The notes below the pieces were generated by a model. It did not search any database. It saw nothing but the letters and a program-made list of their open reading frames with translations, and was not told the DNA's origin. Shown one piece after another: positions 12,001-61,289 of a stretch of DNA of 64,000 nucleotides. Within the stretch, counting starts at the first letter, position 1. Each line of letters begins with the position of its first letter. This DNA comes from Procambarus clarkii (taxonomy: Eukaryota > Arthropoda > Malacostraca > Decapoda > Cambaridae): positions 25,934,769 through 25,998,768 of the forward strand of contig NC_091165.1 in NCBI RefSeq assembly GCF_040958095.1, written 5' to 3'. The translations under genes and the position numbers were made by a program.

Positions 12001-13685
12001 TATTATAATAAAGACAAAATAGAAATTATAATTACTATAAGGGAAAGGTTACAGTACAAATCTGACAATTAAAAACAATAAAGCTGATATTCACTCCTGC
12101 AATTCAAGTGATCTACCAATATGCAGGCAAAATAATAGCAACTTGGCTTGATAGACTTTCATTACACCAAAATTAAGCTTGTGGAAGTTTGAAGACTAAT
12201 CCTCTCTACATATCTTAAAACTTATGAGACTGTATTAAGGTAATTAACCAACAGCACATACAGGAATGCAGTAGCAGGGAAGGGAGGAGGGGAATGTGAA
12301 GCAGATTACAAGCTTGTATATAAAGCTTATGACTTGCAACTTCAAACAAAAATGTCAGAACAAATTTTGACACTTCACAGTGATTGGCCTACCACTTGTT
12401 AAACAGACAAATTATTTTCCGATTTTGCCATATACTGTACAATATATATAACTAAAATGGTTTCTAAAACAGTAGGCATTCTCTGCAAAGTCTGATACTA
12501 TTTTCCTTGCCTTGCCCTAGTTATTCTATTATTCACTCAATTGTCCATATCTCACCTATGGTATCTGTTGCTGGGGATCTACCACCTTTACAGAAATTTT
12601 TGAACATCTTAAATATCACGTAATGATATTTATGCACGTTATACAATGTTCCAATTGCTTTTCTAAATTACTCCCTAGTATTTCCAGTGTCATTAATGTA
12701 AATAAACTGCTGTACTGTTGCCAGGACTACCGACTCAAAAAAATAATAGTCTATGCCTGTCATCATTAGGTATTACTTTTTATTGTATTCATTTCTTATT
12801 TTTCTCAAGTTTCTCATTTTTGTTAGCTTACTTCTCTTTAAGTATTGTTTACCCCATCACACTTTTAAATAAATTTGTTCTAAATTTTTTAAATTTTGTA
12901 TGAAACGCTTTGCATAATAAGTGCCTTCATTAGTATGTGTAACTCTGTTCCCACAATTGTACATTACTCTTATGTTCTTTGTACACACACATTCTTTTGA
13001 GTAAAAATTAGGATTAGAATTTAATGTTTTTCATATTCATGAATAACCATTTTGAATTGGAAATGCACAAGTAAATATTCAAATAAGTGTGCAAGTACTG
13101 TAGATTACCATTGAAGTGGAGTGACTTATCCAGGACCAACAGAACAACAACAGCTATTCTGACACAATGCTGACGAGGAGCGAGACATCCAGAGGACTTA
13201 AAAATTTGCTGAAACTTGCACTGATGCAACGTTCCTGTATCAGTGAGCATACTACTGCCCTGTAGGCTGTGTTACATGTTACACAAGCTACAGCATTAAC
13301 AACTGTTAGGTGGAGGAAAAACTACACCTGTAAAAAATGTAAAAAAAAATCAAATCATCTCAAGATAACCTTCAAAACTGTTGAAACTTGTTTTGGTGAA
13401 GATCCTGACGAACTGATCAGTGAGGTCGACCACCAGAGGCTCCGACACCGTCGAGTCCACTATCTCCACCTCCTCCGTGTTGTGCAGCACCCACGGCGGA
13501 TCCACCATGGGCGCGGTTTGGCCGGAGGAGTTCCCGGCCAGGCCCTGGTGGGCGTGAGGAAGCGTGTGGAGACGGCCATCGTCCGCCCCGGCCGCCGAGC
13601 ACCCAGCGTTACCTTCACCGAGGGACACTTCCCTCCTACTCTCCCTCTCTCTGCTTTTCTTATTCAAATTTTTGCGGTTTTCCAT
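7744..13685 (-). CDS. FAR1/ZSWIM3-type N-terminal domain and AT-hook protein, three exons
   Basis: Spliced gene: exons 13685-13370, 11901-11700 and 9064-7744 (1839 nt, 612 residues). Junction phases match (1, then 2). Joining exons 1 and 2 gives SFNSFEDFEDTFNQFK, and exons 2 and 3 give GIRVKQRYLPCGCEC. Together they form the FAR1/ZSWIM3-like zinc-binding module (about 98-205) ending in QHNHE, with candidate ligands Cys 155, Cys 177-181 and His 201/203. After it come a helical region, an acidic Glu/Asp block (about 295-320), a Gln-rich stretch, an AT-hook core GRPRK (about 503-507) and a basic KKRK nuclear-localisation-like motif. No SWIM finger or transposase core is visible. A nuclear DNA-binding or regulatory role is inferred. 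FAR1-type domains are related to MULE transposases, so transposon ancestry is possible. The first ATG was chosen for its good context (A at -3, G at +4); Met-60 is an alternative. Confidence 0.75.
9330..9499. repeat. Near-perfect 170-bp palindrome
   Basis: Arms of 85 bp meet at GTCGAC (9412-9417) with no spacer and only a few mismatches. It lies in the region just upstream (in gene orientation) of exon 3 of the ZSWIM3-like gene, inside intron 2, so it would form a long hairpin in pre-mRNA. Confidence 0.9.
9770..11130 (-). mobile_element. Degenerate non-LTR retrotransposon 3' part with RNase H domain
   Basis: Minus-strand pieces in shifted frames. The RNase H C-terminal half is at 10696-10214 (VVVVDSHSALMALGS, then VEFCWVPSHISVSLNERA, the WVPSH motif). 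A Cys-containing tail follows at 10074-9850 (CPNC...HILVECPDF), as seen after RNase H in I/Jockey-type ORF2. The 3' tail (9823-9770) recurs at 55484-55535. Frameshifts make it inactive. It lies within intron 2 of the ZSWIM3-like gene. Confidence 0.7.
11430..11560. repeat. Dispersed repeat (copy 1)
   Basis: Shares the CGCCATCTGAGGAGCTGGAG block and the CTTTGTACC...ATATGTAA-like tail with 15420-15545. Probably the 3' end of an unidentified retroelement. Confidence 0.5.
11700..11901 (-). CDS. ZSWIM3-like gene exon 2: core of FAR1-like domain
   Basis: Residues 106-172 plus two bases. The acceptor is ATTTTTGGCAG/AT (entry phase 1) and the donor CAAAG/GTGGGT (exit phase 2). It encodes FEDTFNQFKRETGSVF, a Ser-rich turn, a basic NSRRKKH stretch and FVSVRYCCVHYG, which matches the y.C.h.g signature of FAR1/ZSWIM3 domains. 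Confidence 0.72.
11920..13350. other. Intron 1 of the ZSWIM3-like gene
   Basis: AT-rich intronic sequence. No further exon is needed by phase or domain, and none was recognised. Confidence 0.5.
13370..13685 (-). CDS. ZSWIM3-like gene exon 1 (start exon)
   Basis: Residues 1-105 plus one base. Lies in a CpG-dense segment (13430-13620) unlike the AT-rich surroundings. It encodes a basic N-terminus, a Gly/Ala-rich part, then an acidic stretch from Met-60 and a conserved-looking TKTSFNSFE. The donor G/GTTATC is weak and is placed there because it restores the domain (NSFE-DFED) and the phase. The bases after it match the tail of a local SINE family. A possible cryptic donor (AAG/GTAACG) lies inside the exon near 13610. 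Confidence 0.62.
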
Positions 13686-13859
13686 TATCGCAGAATTAAT
13701 TATGTATTATATGTCATCGATCAGAGGTAACGGTGCTCAACTGAGAGATAGGAAATAGATTTTTGGGTAATATCACCCGGAGTAAAGTTTCACCGTGGGC
13801 CAGGATGTAAACACAGCAAGAGTACCAACACTCTGGCACCTGCCACACCCAGTAATGCC

Positions 13860-14195
13860 AACCCTGCCTCCTACTTCCTCACATTATTGGTACACTTATT
13901 TGCCCTTTTTAGTGTCTTCATATGTACGTGTTTGCGGGAAAGTAGAATGGCATTTGTTGGGATCTGTGGAAGGAAGCATGAAGCCAGTGGCTTCCGGGTC
14001 TGAGGATTTTTTTTCCAGCTGTATACGTGAAACACATTGAATTCCATTATTTTATTTTATTTTGTCATAAAACACCATACCAATCCATTGGGCAGTGAGG
14101 GAAAGGTTACATTGACATTAATTAAAATATGGGTTCAGGATCTGTACTCAATTTTTTTTAACTTAACCCACTTACATACTTAATACATACATACG
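13860..14195. other. Upstream region of the ZSWIM3-like gene
   Basis: No gene recognised. The promoter of the ZSWIM3-like gene should lie between about 13690 and here; I see no definite TATA or initiator element. Confidence 0.4.
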
Positions 14196-14278
14196 TACAT
14201 ACCTTCAGAAGTCATTCCTTCTGAAGATGTATTAATATACGAAAGTACGAAAGGTTGATTGTTATATACAATGATTGT

Positions 14279-14720
14279 TAACTACTCTGACACCAAAAAA
14301 GTTCTTTTTAATGTCTCTGTGTATATATGTATTCATCTAGTTGTGCTTGTGGGGGTTGAGCTCTGCTCTTTCGATCGACCCGCCTCTCAACTGTCAATCA
14401 ATCAACTGTAACTAACTACTAATTTTTTTCAGACACGCACACTCCAGGAAGCAGCCCGTAGCAGCTGTCTAACTCCCAGGTATCTATTTACTGCTAGGTA
14501 ATAGAGGCATCAGGGTGAAGGAAATTCTGCCCATTTGTTTTTCCGGCGGTGCCTGTGGATCGAACCCAGGTCCCTATGACCACGAGTCTAGAGCGCTGTC
14601 CATTCAACCACCATCCACCACCATGTATGTATTCACCTAGTTGTGCTTGCGGGGGATGAGCTCTGCTCTTTCGACCCGCCTCTCAACTGTCAATCAATCA
14701 ACTGTAACTAACTATACTAA
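14279..14720 (-). mobile_element. SINE with LINE-type 3' tail, plus LINE scraps
   Basis: 14336-14622 read on the minus strand: a tRNA-like head with B box (GGGTTCGATCC), a body with the TACCTAGCAGTAAAT block, and a 3' tail (GACAGTTGAGAGGCGGG...AGCACAACTAGATGAATAC) matching the 3' end of the LINE at 31459-32416. 14279-14322 matches that LINE's coding part, and 14636-14720 is a further copy of the tail. Confidence 0.7.
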
Positions 14721-14754
14721 TTAATTTTTTCACACATATATGTGTGTGTAAATC

Positions 14755-14835
14755 ACGAAAATTAACACGTGATGAAACATGTGACAGTGTCAGACCACGG
14801 AGGAAGAATTGAAACAGGAATTTCCTTAATTAAAT
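14755..14835 (+). repeat. Partial copy of the 21.4-kb foldback repeat
   Basis: Matches one arm of the element at 21356-21556 (ATCACGAAAAT.AACACGTGAT, then GTCAGACCACGGAGGAA). A short piece also lies at 14200-14260. Confidence 0.6.
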
Positions 14836-14929
14836 CTTTGAATATGTTAGATATTAAGTCACTGCACATCCTCTCAAGTGTATTCTATATATTTAAAACT
14901 CTGAACTGTAATGCCAATCCTGACCTTAA

Positions 14930-15110
14930 AGGCTTCCTTCAAGGTTGTAACAGAACCCATGGGCACCACACCAGAAGGGAAGAGAACTATCAGGAGAAAT
15001 CGTCAAGTCATTACGACTATATAGCACTTGGAAGGGGTCAGGATAAGGATTTGGGATGGGACGGGGGAAATGAATGGTGCCCAACCACTTGGACGGTCGG
15101 GGATTGAACA
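14930..15110 (+). repeat. Dispersed SINE-like repeat (TTACGACTATATAGCACT family), copy 1
   Basis: Shares the ACGACTATATAGCACTTGGA and CCAACCACTTGGACGGTCGG blocks with 38064-38214 and 48812-49110, and in the opposite orientation with 58565-58720. Inserted in a LINE remnant that resumes at 15111. Confidence 0.65.
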
Positions 15111-15245
15111 TACGTAACCAAATAAGAAATGCTCTACAAATCAAGGGACCCAGAATGTGGAATGACCTTCCCAATCACGTCAAAGGCTGTACTTCCTTCA
15201 ACCAGTTTAAGAGAAAAACTAAGTACTACCTAATAAACTTCATGT
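15105..15245 (+). pseudogene. LINE ORF2 C-terminal fragment
   Basis: Plus-strand reading gives QIRNALQIKGPRMWNDLP then FNQFKRKTKYYLINFM and a stop, the usual ending of an RT-encoding LINE ORF (WN.LP...F...lk.yl). Confidence 0.6.
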
Positions 15246-15419
15246 AACCTACCTTACCCCTAAATGTCAATCTAAGTCTTGCTATTTTCAAACAATATTA
15301 ATTATTGATCTACTTGTATAACTGCTGATATCCGCCAGGTATAAACTTGAAGAAAATTGTAGTTTTCTGTTTATTTAGTTAAAATTACTTTTAACGAGAT
15401 TACTTCGGGGTGTGTGGCA

Positions 15420-15545
15420 ATCCAGAGAAAATGCTCACTGCATCCATGGTTTCTGCCCGCCATCTGAGGAGCTGGAGGAGCTATACAACTTGTGACAAGC
15501 AGCCTTGTACCCTGCATATAATCAATATTGTAACTTTTTTTGTGT
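15420..15545. repeat. Dispersed repeat (copy 2 of 11430-11560)
   Basis: Shares the CGCCATCTGAGGAGCTGGAG block and the downstream CTTGTACC segment with the first copy. Confidence 0.5.
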
Positions 15546-15699
15546 AATGACATTTTCAAATAGTTAGAATATAACTTTACAAACTGCCGTTAGAGGAAAA
15601 TAATGATACGCAGATTATTGTGGAACAGTTTTATAAATCTTTATACAAGATCATAACTTCTCTTTAATTAAAGACGACAACAAACCACAAGGGAGTGAT

Positions 15700-16845
15700 A
15701 TGCTGGTGAGAGGTCAACACACACACTAGTGCTGGTGAGAGGTCAACACACACACTAGTGCTAGTGAGAGGTCAACACACACACTAGTGCTGGTGAGAGG
15801 TCAACACACACACACTAGTGCTAGTGAGAGGTCAACACACACACTAGTGCTAGTGAGAGGTCAACACACACTAGTGCTGGTGAGAGGTCAACACACACAC
15901 TAGTGCTAGTGAGAGGTCAACACATACACTAGTGCTAATGAGAGGTCAACACATACACTAGTGCTAGTGAGAGGTCAACACACACACTAGTGCTAGTGAG
16001 AGGTCAACACACACACTAGTGCTGGTGAGAGGTCAACACACACACTAGATCTAGTGAGAGGTCAACACACACACACTAGTGCTAGTGAGAGGTCAACACA
16101 CACACTAGATCTAGTGAGAGGTCAACACACACACTAGATCTAGTGAGAGGTCAACACACACACTAGATCTAGTGAGAGGTCAACACACACACTAGTGCTA
16201 GTGAGAGGTCAACACACACACTAGTGCTAGTGAGAGGTCAACACACACACACTAGTGCTAGTGAGAGGTCAACACACACACACTAGTGCTGGTGAGAGGT
16301 CAACACACACACACTAGTGCTGGTGAGAGGTCAACACACACACACTAGTGCTAGTGAGAGGTCAACACACACACACTAGTGCTAGTGAGAGGTCAACACA
16401 CACACACTAGTGCTAGTGAGAGGTCAACACACACACACTAGTGCTAGTGATAGGTCAACACACACACTAGTGCTAGTGAGAGGTCAACACACACACACTA
16501 GTGCTAGTGAGAGGTCAACACACACACTAGTGCTAGTGAGAGGTCAACACACACACTAGTGCTAGTAAGAGGTCAACACACACACACTAGTGCTAGTGAG
16601 AGGTCAACACACACACTAGTGCTAGTGAGAGGTCAACACACACACACTAGTGCTAGTGAGAGGTCAACACACACTAATGCTAGTGAGAGGTCAACACACA
16701 CTAATGCTAGTGAGAGGTCAACACACACACACTAGTGCTAGTGAGAGGTCAACACACACACACTAGTGCTAGTGAGAGGTCAACACACACACACTAGTGC
16801 TAGTGAGAGGTCAACACACACACACTAATGCTAGTGAGAGGTCGT
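15700..16845. repeat. Minisatellite, about 29-31 bp unit, about 38 copies
   Basis: Tandem units of CTAGTGAGAGGTCAAC plus (AC)3-5 and TAGTG. Length differs by the number of AC pairs. Subtypes include GCTGGTGAG and AGATCTAGTG. Confidence 0.95.
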
Positions 16846-17035
16846 GTACCATAGAACCAAGCGTTGACGTGTGCATCAGGCCAACCTTAACAGAGCTTCC
16901 TTATAAGTCTAAAGTGCATTTAACAACCCCGCAGCTTACCAGAGCCACATATACACCACTTTAGTATATATATGTGTACTTTCCACAGACACTCTGGACA
17001 CCCACAGACTCTGGATATAGGTCCAGAGCCACATA

Positions 17036-17660
17036 TACACCACAGCTTACCAGAGCCACATAAATCACAGCTTACCAGAGCCACATAAACCACAGCTTAC
17101 CAGAGCCACATAAACCACAGCTTACCAGAGCCACATAAACCACAGCTTACCAGAGCCACATAAACCACACCTTACCAGAGCCACATAAACCACAGCTTAC
17201 CAGAGCCACATAAACCACAGCTTACCAGAGCCACATAAACCACAGTTTACCAGAGCCACATAAATCACAGCTTACCAGAGCCACATAAACCACAGCTTAC
17301 CAGAGCCACATAAACCACAGCTTACCAGACCTACATAAACCACAGTTTACCAGAGCCACGTAAACCACAGCTTACCAGAGCCACGTAAACCACAGTTTAC
17401 CAGAGCCACATAAACCACAGCTTACCAGAGCCACATAAACCACAGCTTACCAGAGCCACATAAACCACAGCTTACCAGAGCCACATAAACCACAGCTTAC
17501 CAGAGCCACATAAACCACAGTTTACCAGAGCCACATAAACCACAGTTTACCAGAGCCACATAAACCACAGCTTACCAGAGCCACGTAAACCACAGTTTAC
17601 CAGAGCCACATAAACCACAGCCACATAAACCACAGCTTACCAGACCCACGTAAACCACAG
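17036..17660. repeat. Minisatellite, 25-bp unit, about 24 copies
   Basis: Unit CACAGCTTACCAGAGCCACA followed by TAAAC, with GTTTACC and CACGTAA variants. Confidence 0.95.
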
Positions 17661-17759
17661 CCACCTGCCTTCTTTTCACAGCTTACCAGAGCCTCTTATC
17701 CCCCCCCCCACAGCTCTCTATCTCACACTTACCAAAGTCATCTACCCCTCCACAGCTTC

Positions 17760-17968
17760 CCGGTTATCTTGAGATGATTTGGGAGCTTTAGTGCTTCCAC
17801 CCCCAGGAGAGAGCTTTCAGCTGACTAACACCCAGGTACCTATTTTACTGCTAGGTAACAGGGCATAGGGTGAAAGAAACTCTGCCCATTGTTTCTCGCC
17901 GGCGCCCGGGATCACAGAATCACAAGTCCAGTGTGCTGTCCGCTCGGCCGACCGGCTCCCCGGTGCCA
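17760..17968 (-). mobile_element. tRNA-derived SINE, truncated copy
   Basis: Minus-strand copy of the family seen complete at 37403-37658: head GGTCGGCCGAGCGGACAGCA, body CTGTTACCTAGCAGTAAAAT, tail GAAATCATCTCAAGATAACC (diverged). A central deletion removes the CGCGGCCCGGTC segment. Confidence 0.8.
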
Positions 17969-17969
17969 C

Positions 17970-18450
17970 CAACTCTCCCAAAGCTTACTAGAGCTAACTT
18001 GCCTAACAGGCAGAGTGACTATTTAAATTAACAATAGTATATTATATTAACAACATGAATTACTGACTTAGATTAGGTTTGATTTAATTTCTGTTTTAAC
18101 TCACATTAAAAAAAACTAAATTAAAATCCCACATAATATGCTGGAAAGCTTTATCATTTCATAAGAATTTGTTTTAATAATATATAGTTTCAGTAAAAAT
18201 CTGTGTTAGGCAACTTAACAACAGGAGAGCAAAACACCAGCAGCAGCATGTGGCAACACCTGGAGACTGCCACCGGCGGCGCCTCAACACTTTCCACCTC
18301 AAATATTAATGCTATTAACAAAAAAATACCTTTGGTTAAGTTGTCCTGTTATAAATACAAATATTCTTTATTGTACTGATATAGATATGACGTTATTGCA
18401 CTTTTTTATACATTGAATACATACATACATACATATACATGTATATTATA
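17970..18450. other. AT-rich DNA with a diverged MITE-like segment
   Basis: 18120-18180 (CACATAATATG...AGCTTTATCATTTCATAAGA) resembles the interior of the MITEs at 1.2-2.1 kb. Otherwise nothing recognised. Confidence 0.35.
18367..18372 (-). other. Candidate poly(A) signal AATAAA of the CCN gene
   Basis: Canonical hexamer on the coding strand about 1.03 kb after the CCN stop codon. A weaker ATTAAA lies at 18764-18759. Such hexamers are common in AT-rich DNA, so this is only a candidate. Confidence 0.25.

Positions 18451-18454
<4 letters not shown>

Positions 18455-18526
<72 letters not shown>
18455..18526. repeat. (AT)n microsatellite
   Basis: About 70 bp of AT dinucleotides. Confidence 0.95.
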
Positions 18527-18529
<3 letters not shown>

Positions 18530-18896
18530 AAAAATACATACATTCTAAGTTGGCTTCATACATACATATACAGTATTGACAAATGATATTCAAGGCCTAC
18601 AACACTATAATACCTGGGATACTTAGCATTTACCCATCATTCAGGTAAATGTGCAACTATTAACTTCAACTGTAAAATAATCACATATTTAGTTAAACGT
18701 TTCAAGGGGCCAAGGACACTTTGTGTAAGTGGTTAACGGTCACACCAAACCTGATTTCTTTAATAAATCCCAAGTTGTCATGTCAAATGGTCATGTCTGA
18801 AGACCGCTTCCCAGTACTGAGGACACTGTGAAGGCAATTAAACTTATAAACAAAGATATGTGTTGTACATGATTCTTCACAAGGCGTTAAGAGTCC

Positions 18897-19185
18897 GCTG
18901 TGGTGTAGTCTGGCGGCGCACTTCAGGCCAGACCACACCTGGTGTAGTCTGGTGGCGCACTCCAGGCCAGAGACCACACCTGGTGTAGTCTGGCGGCGCA
19001 CTTCAGGCCAGAGACCACACCTGGTGTAGTCTGGCGGCGCACTCCAGGCCAGAGACCACACCTGGTGTAGTCTGGCGGCGCACTCCAGGCCAGAGACCAC
19101 ACCTGGTGTAGTCTGGCGGCACACTCCAGGCCAGAGACCACACCTGGTGTAGTCTGGCGGCACACTCCAGGCCAGAGACCACACC
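18897..19185. repeat. Minisatellite, 41-bp unit, about 7 copies
   Basis: Unit begins GGTGTAGTCTGGCGGCGCAC. Lies about 0.2 kb after the CCN stop, so possibly in the 3' UTR. Confidence 0.9.
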
Positions 19186-19397
19186 ATCTCTGGCCAGGTG
19201 TTGTTCTTCTTCTTGTTTTAGATTTAGCTACTCAGAACGAAATGTCCATGTAGCACGGGCTATAGGGCCAGGTGTAGTGTGGCGTGGGTACATATATACT
19301 CCGTGCTGCCCGGCCGCGAAGTGTTCCTTGTAAGTCATCAGAAGTAACGCGGTGATTCCTGTCATTCAGGTCTAGGTGTACACGCACGTCCTAAACG
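19186..19397 (-). other. Proximal 3' UTR of the CCN gene
   Basis: Sequence just downstream of the CCN stop, with no further ORF. A 41-bp minisatellite (18897-19185) follows and may be transcribed as part of the 3' UTR. Candidate poly(A) signals on the minus strand are ATTAAA (18764-18759) and AATAAA (18372-18367). The true end cannot be fixed from sequence alone. Confidence 0.4.
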
Positions 19398-58274
<38,877 letters not shown>

Positions 58275-58560
58275 CTGTAAGAACAACGAGACATAAGCGG
58301 TGAGCACAGCCACTCAGTCAGACGCTTCCCCGTCCAAACATAGCTGATACACTCACTGTATCTTGTAGTCAAATGTGAAACAGTTAGTGTATACAGTTAA
58401 TACATACAGTCACAGTTAATACATAGTCACAGTTAATACATAGTCATAGTGAATACATAGTCACAGTTAATTCATCGCCCCAGGATGGATCATGCATACG
58501 GATAAAAATGAAAGGTTTTCAACTTAAATACAAATTATTATTATATAGTTTTGTGCATAG
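58275..58560. other. Intron upstream of CCN coding exon 1
   Basis: Contains (ACAGTTAATACATAGTC)n short repeats at 58380-58470. Confidence 0.5.
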
Positions 58561-58564
58561 TTAG

Positions 58565-58720
58565 ACCAACAGAGTCCAACCACTTGGATGGGATGGAAGG
58601 GTGGCGGCCTCGTTTCTTGCAGGTCCGCGTTCAGTCTTCGACCGTCCAAATGGCTGGGCAAAATTCCTTTCCTTATTCCACACCTAAATCATATCCCGTC
58701 CAAATATGCTATATAGTCGT
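58565..58720 (-). repeat. Dispersed SINE-like repeat (TTACGACTATATA family), diverged minus copy
   Basis: Minus reading contains the ACGACTATATAGCAT-like and CATTTGGACGGTCG-like blocks of the family. Confidence 0.5.
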
Positions 58721-58989
58721 GATCGCTTAGTTTCCTCCTGATTGATAAGCCGAGGTAAGTTTAGGTTAGGGATCTGAGTTGACAGTTAGGCGAGAGTAAG
58801 TGTTTACACCAGAGGCTGAAGTATGGTTAGGGGGTAGGTGGAGGGAGGGTGTGTGGGGAAGAGGGAATGGGGAGAGGGGAGAGGGGTGGGGGCGGGGGTG
58901 GGTGGGGGGAGCGAAATCCCGCATAAATCAGAATATTGATATCGCTTCTCTCACCCATATTGACACAGAGCATGACGGATGCCCGACAA

Positions 58990-59120
<131 letters not shown>

Positions 59121-59413
59121 ACACGGTGTCCCGTGTATAAGTCTAGCAGGGTACATATAACACACAGTTGAAGAGTTTCAACACAGCTGTGGGTGTGTTA
59201 CGTCACATGACTCTGCCACAGTTGGCTGCAGTGTGTGAGTGTTGAACACAACTGGGGGGCGGGAGATGGACACTACACAACACAAGGGTTAAATTAAATG
59301 TAATTTGTCCTGTACATAAAACAGTTCAATATTTATTTTTGAATCCGTTACATATATGAAGAGGCCAGAGGTATCATCCATGACGTTGTCACCATTTTTT
59401 AGAACTTTTTTTT

Positions 59414-59550
59414 ATGAGAAAATCAGTAGGAGTCACGAGGAGGATACGAAAGCATGCTCTGGGTACTGCCAAGCATACACCTTTGACCACTCCACCATGA
59501 CGTGGTCAAAAGTCATGCAACCTTTAGCATTCTCATACTGATTTTCTCAT
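59414..59550. mobile_element. 137-bp element with 15-bp perfect terminal inverted repeats
   Basis: Ends ATGAGAAAATCAGTA (59414-59428) and its exact complement (59536-59550). The interior (GTCACGAGGAGGATACGAAA...ACCATGACGTGG) resembles a decayed tRNA-like element related to 48841-48984. Confidence 0.65.
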
Positions 59551-59554
59551 TAAA

Positions 59555-60740
59555 ACATCACGTTAATGGAATTTCTTTGTCCATTTGAAGGTTTTTATAT
59601 CTTTTATTTTCACCCCCAAATTCACAACATTGATCTAACAATATATTTATTTGTTAATCCTCTTAATTGCTGGATATTGTACCCTCGTGCCGCGCCACAT
59701 CTGGCACAGTTTGTGGCTGATAATACCGTTTGTGGTTACACCGCTCGATAAAATGACCCGTTTTTTTACGATGGTTCTGAGCCTAGATGATAATGGCACG
59801 AGGACTCCTGGAAACACCATTTATTGCTTCTCCTGGGGACCATAGCAAGGTAACAGGACGTATTGGGTTCACACTCCCGGGGCCTGAATTTATTAACGAT
59901 TCTTTTTCGTTCATAGCTGTGGATAGATACATTTGAAGCACTGACAACGGGGTCAGTGTAAGCTTAGGGGCAACAGGGCGGAAGTCATCAAAACTACGAT
60001 GATTGTTCTCTGTATGGACCCTGAGAGGGGCCCCTATTTGGTCAGCTATAGTAGTGAGAATGTTATAATGATGACCACCGTGGACAGTGAAGATGTGACC
60101 CTTGGAGCACTTTTGAACCCCCGAGGGTGTAACCTAGGTTTCATCTCCGCTTCATCACTTGTGTAACGAGTTATCGATCAGCTACTCTCACAATGGATGA
60201 AGAAGGAGATCAAAAACCCGTCGTACAGGTTCAGAGGCGAGGAAGCCAGCCCGCAGTCCGCACAATTGTCACTGCTGCCTCCCAAATTCTCACTCAAATT
60301 CAACTTGTTGCGATATATTTTTCTTGGTTGCGTGTTGACCGCCAGTTTCGGCCAACGGGTCTTGTGTGTTTTTGAGTGGGTGAAGGGAGGGAAGGTTGGG
60401 AGGGGAGGGAAGGTAGGAGGGGAGAGGGAGAGGAGTGACTAAAGTCTGGAGTGTGAAATCACCAAAGTTCTCGCCTCTCGTTATTGGCTTGGCAGCTAAA
60501 TGAAATATTTTCGACAGTTCAGGAAAAGGATTCTCCTGTGTTCGTCGTTAACTATTCCTGAGAGTAATCACAACTCAGTAACTTTGCCTGGGGTGACGAC
60601 CAAAAACTGAGTCGTAATTAAAAGCCTCACTATGTTCTCTCTCTCTCTCTCTGTCTGTCGTTATCTCTCAGCGTACAGTTGAGCTCTAAATTAGCAGTGC
60701 TGTTTTATTCACACCCAGTGATGCCTTTGTTTGGTGTGGC
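59555..60740. other. Region upstream of CCN coding exon 1, no gene recognised
   Basis: Plus ORFs at 59566-59845 and 60193-60442 have no domain or splice structure. Confidence 0.4.
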
Positions 60741-60744
60741 CAGA

Positions 60745-60955
60745 ACCCATGATAACAGTGCCTAGTGTGGACGGAGGCCATGATAACAGTGCCTAGTGTG
60801 GACGGAGGCCATGATAACAGTGCCTAGTGTGGACGGAGGCCATGATAACAGTGCCTAGTGTGGACGGAGGCCATGATAACAGTGCCTAGTGTGGACGGAG
60901 GCCATGATAACAGTGCCTAGTGTGGACGGAGGCCATGATAACAGTGTCCGGTGGG
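60745..60955. repeat. Minisatellite, 31-bp unit, about 7 copies
   Basis: Unit GTGCCTAGTGTGGACGGAGG then CCATGATAACA. Confidence 0.93.
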
Positions 60956-61164
60956 GGTCAGAAGCCATGATAACCATGTCTGGTTATGTTATTATTATGA
61001 ATATTAACAGCTTGTTATATTCAGAGTGACACCTTTGTTTGACATTCTCTCAGATATACTCATATCCGACTTTGTTGTGGCCAGAAACACTGATACTTGT
61101 AAGGTATGGTTACCATCTCTAATGCTGCTGTTTCATAATGTCAAGGTACGGGTGCTTCTGGTGT

Positions 61165-61285
61165 CAGACGCAGTGGTGCTAGTGGTTCACTGAGTGACAG
61201 TGGTGCTGGTGGTTCACTGAGTGACAGTGGTGCTGGTGGTTCACTGAGACAGTGGTGCTAGTGGTTCACTGAGATAGTTGTACTG
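61165..61285. repeat. Tandem repeat, about 27-bp unit, about 4 copies
   Basis: Unit AGTGGTGCTGGTGGTTCACT plus GAGTGAC. Confidence 0.88.
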
Positions 61286-61289
61286 ATGG

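Noticed and set aside
13269-13758. Plus-strand ORFs opposite exon 1 of the ZSWIM3-like gene
   Set aside because: Shadow frames of the CpG-rich exon; the minus frame joins a recognisable domain.
15700-17660. Regular repeats resembling a CRISPR array
   Set aside because: Direct tandem repeats without unique spacers, in a eukaryotic genome, with no cas genes.
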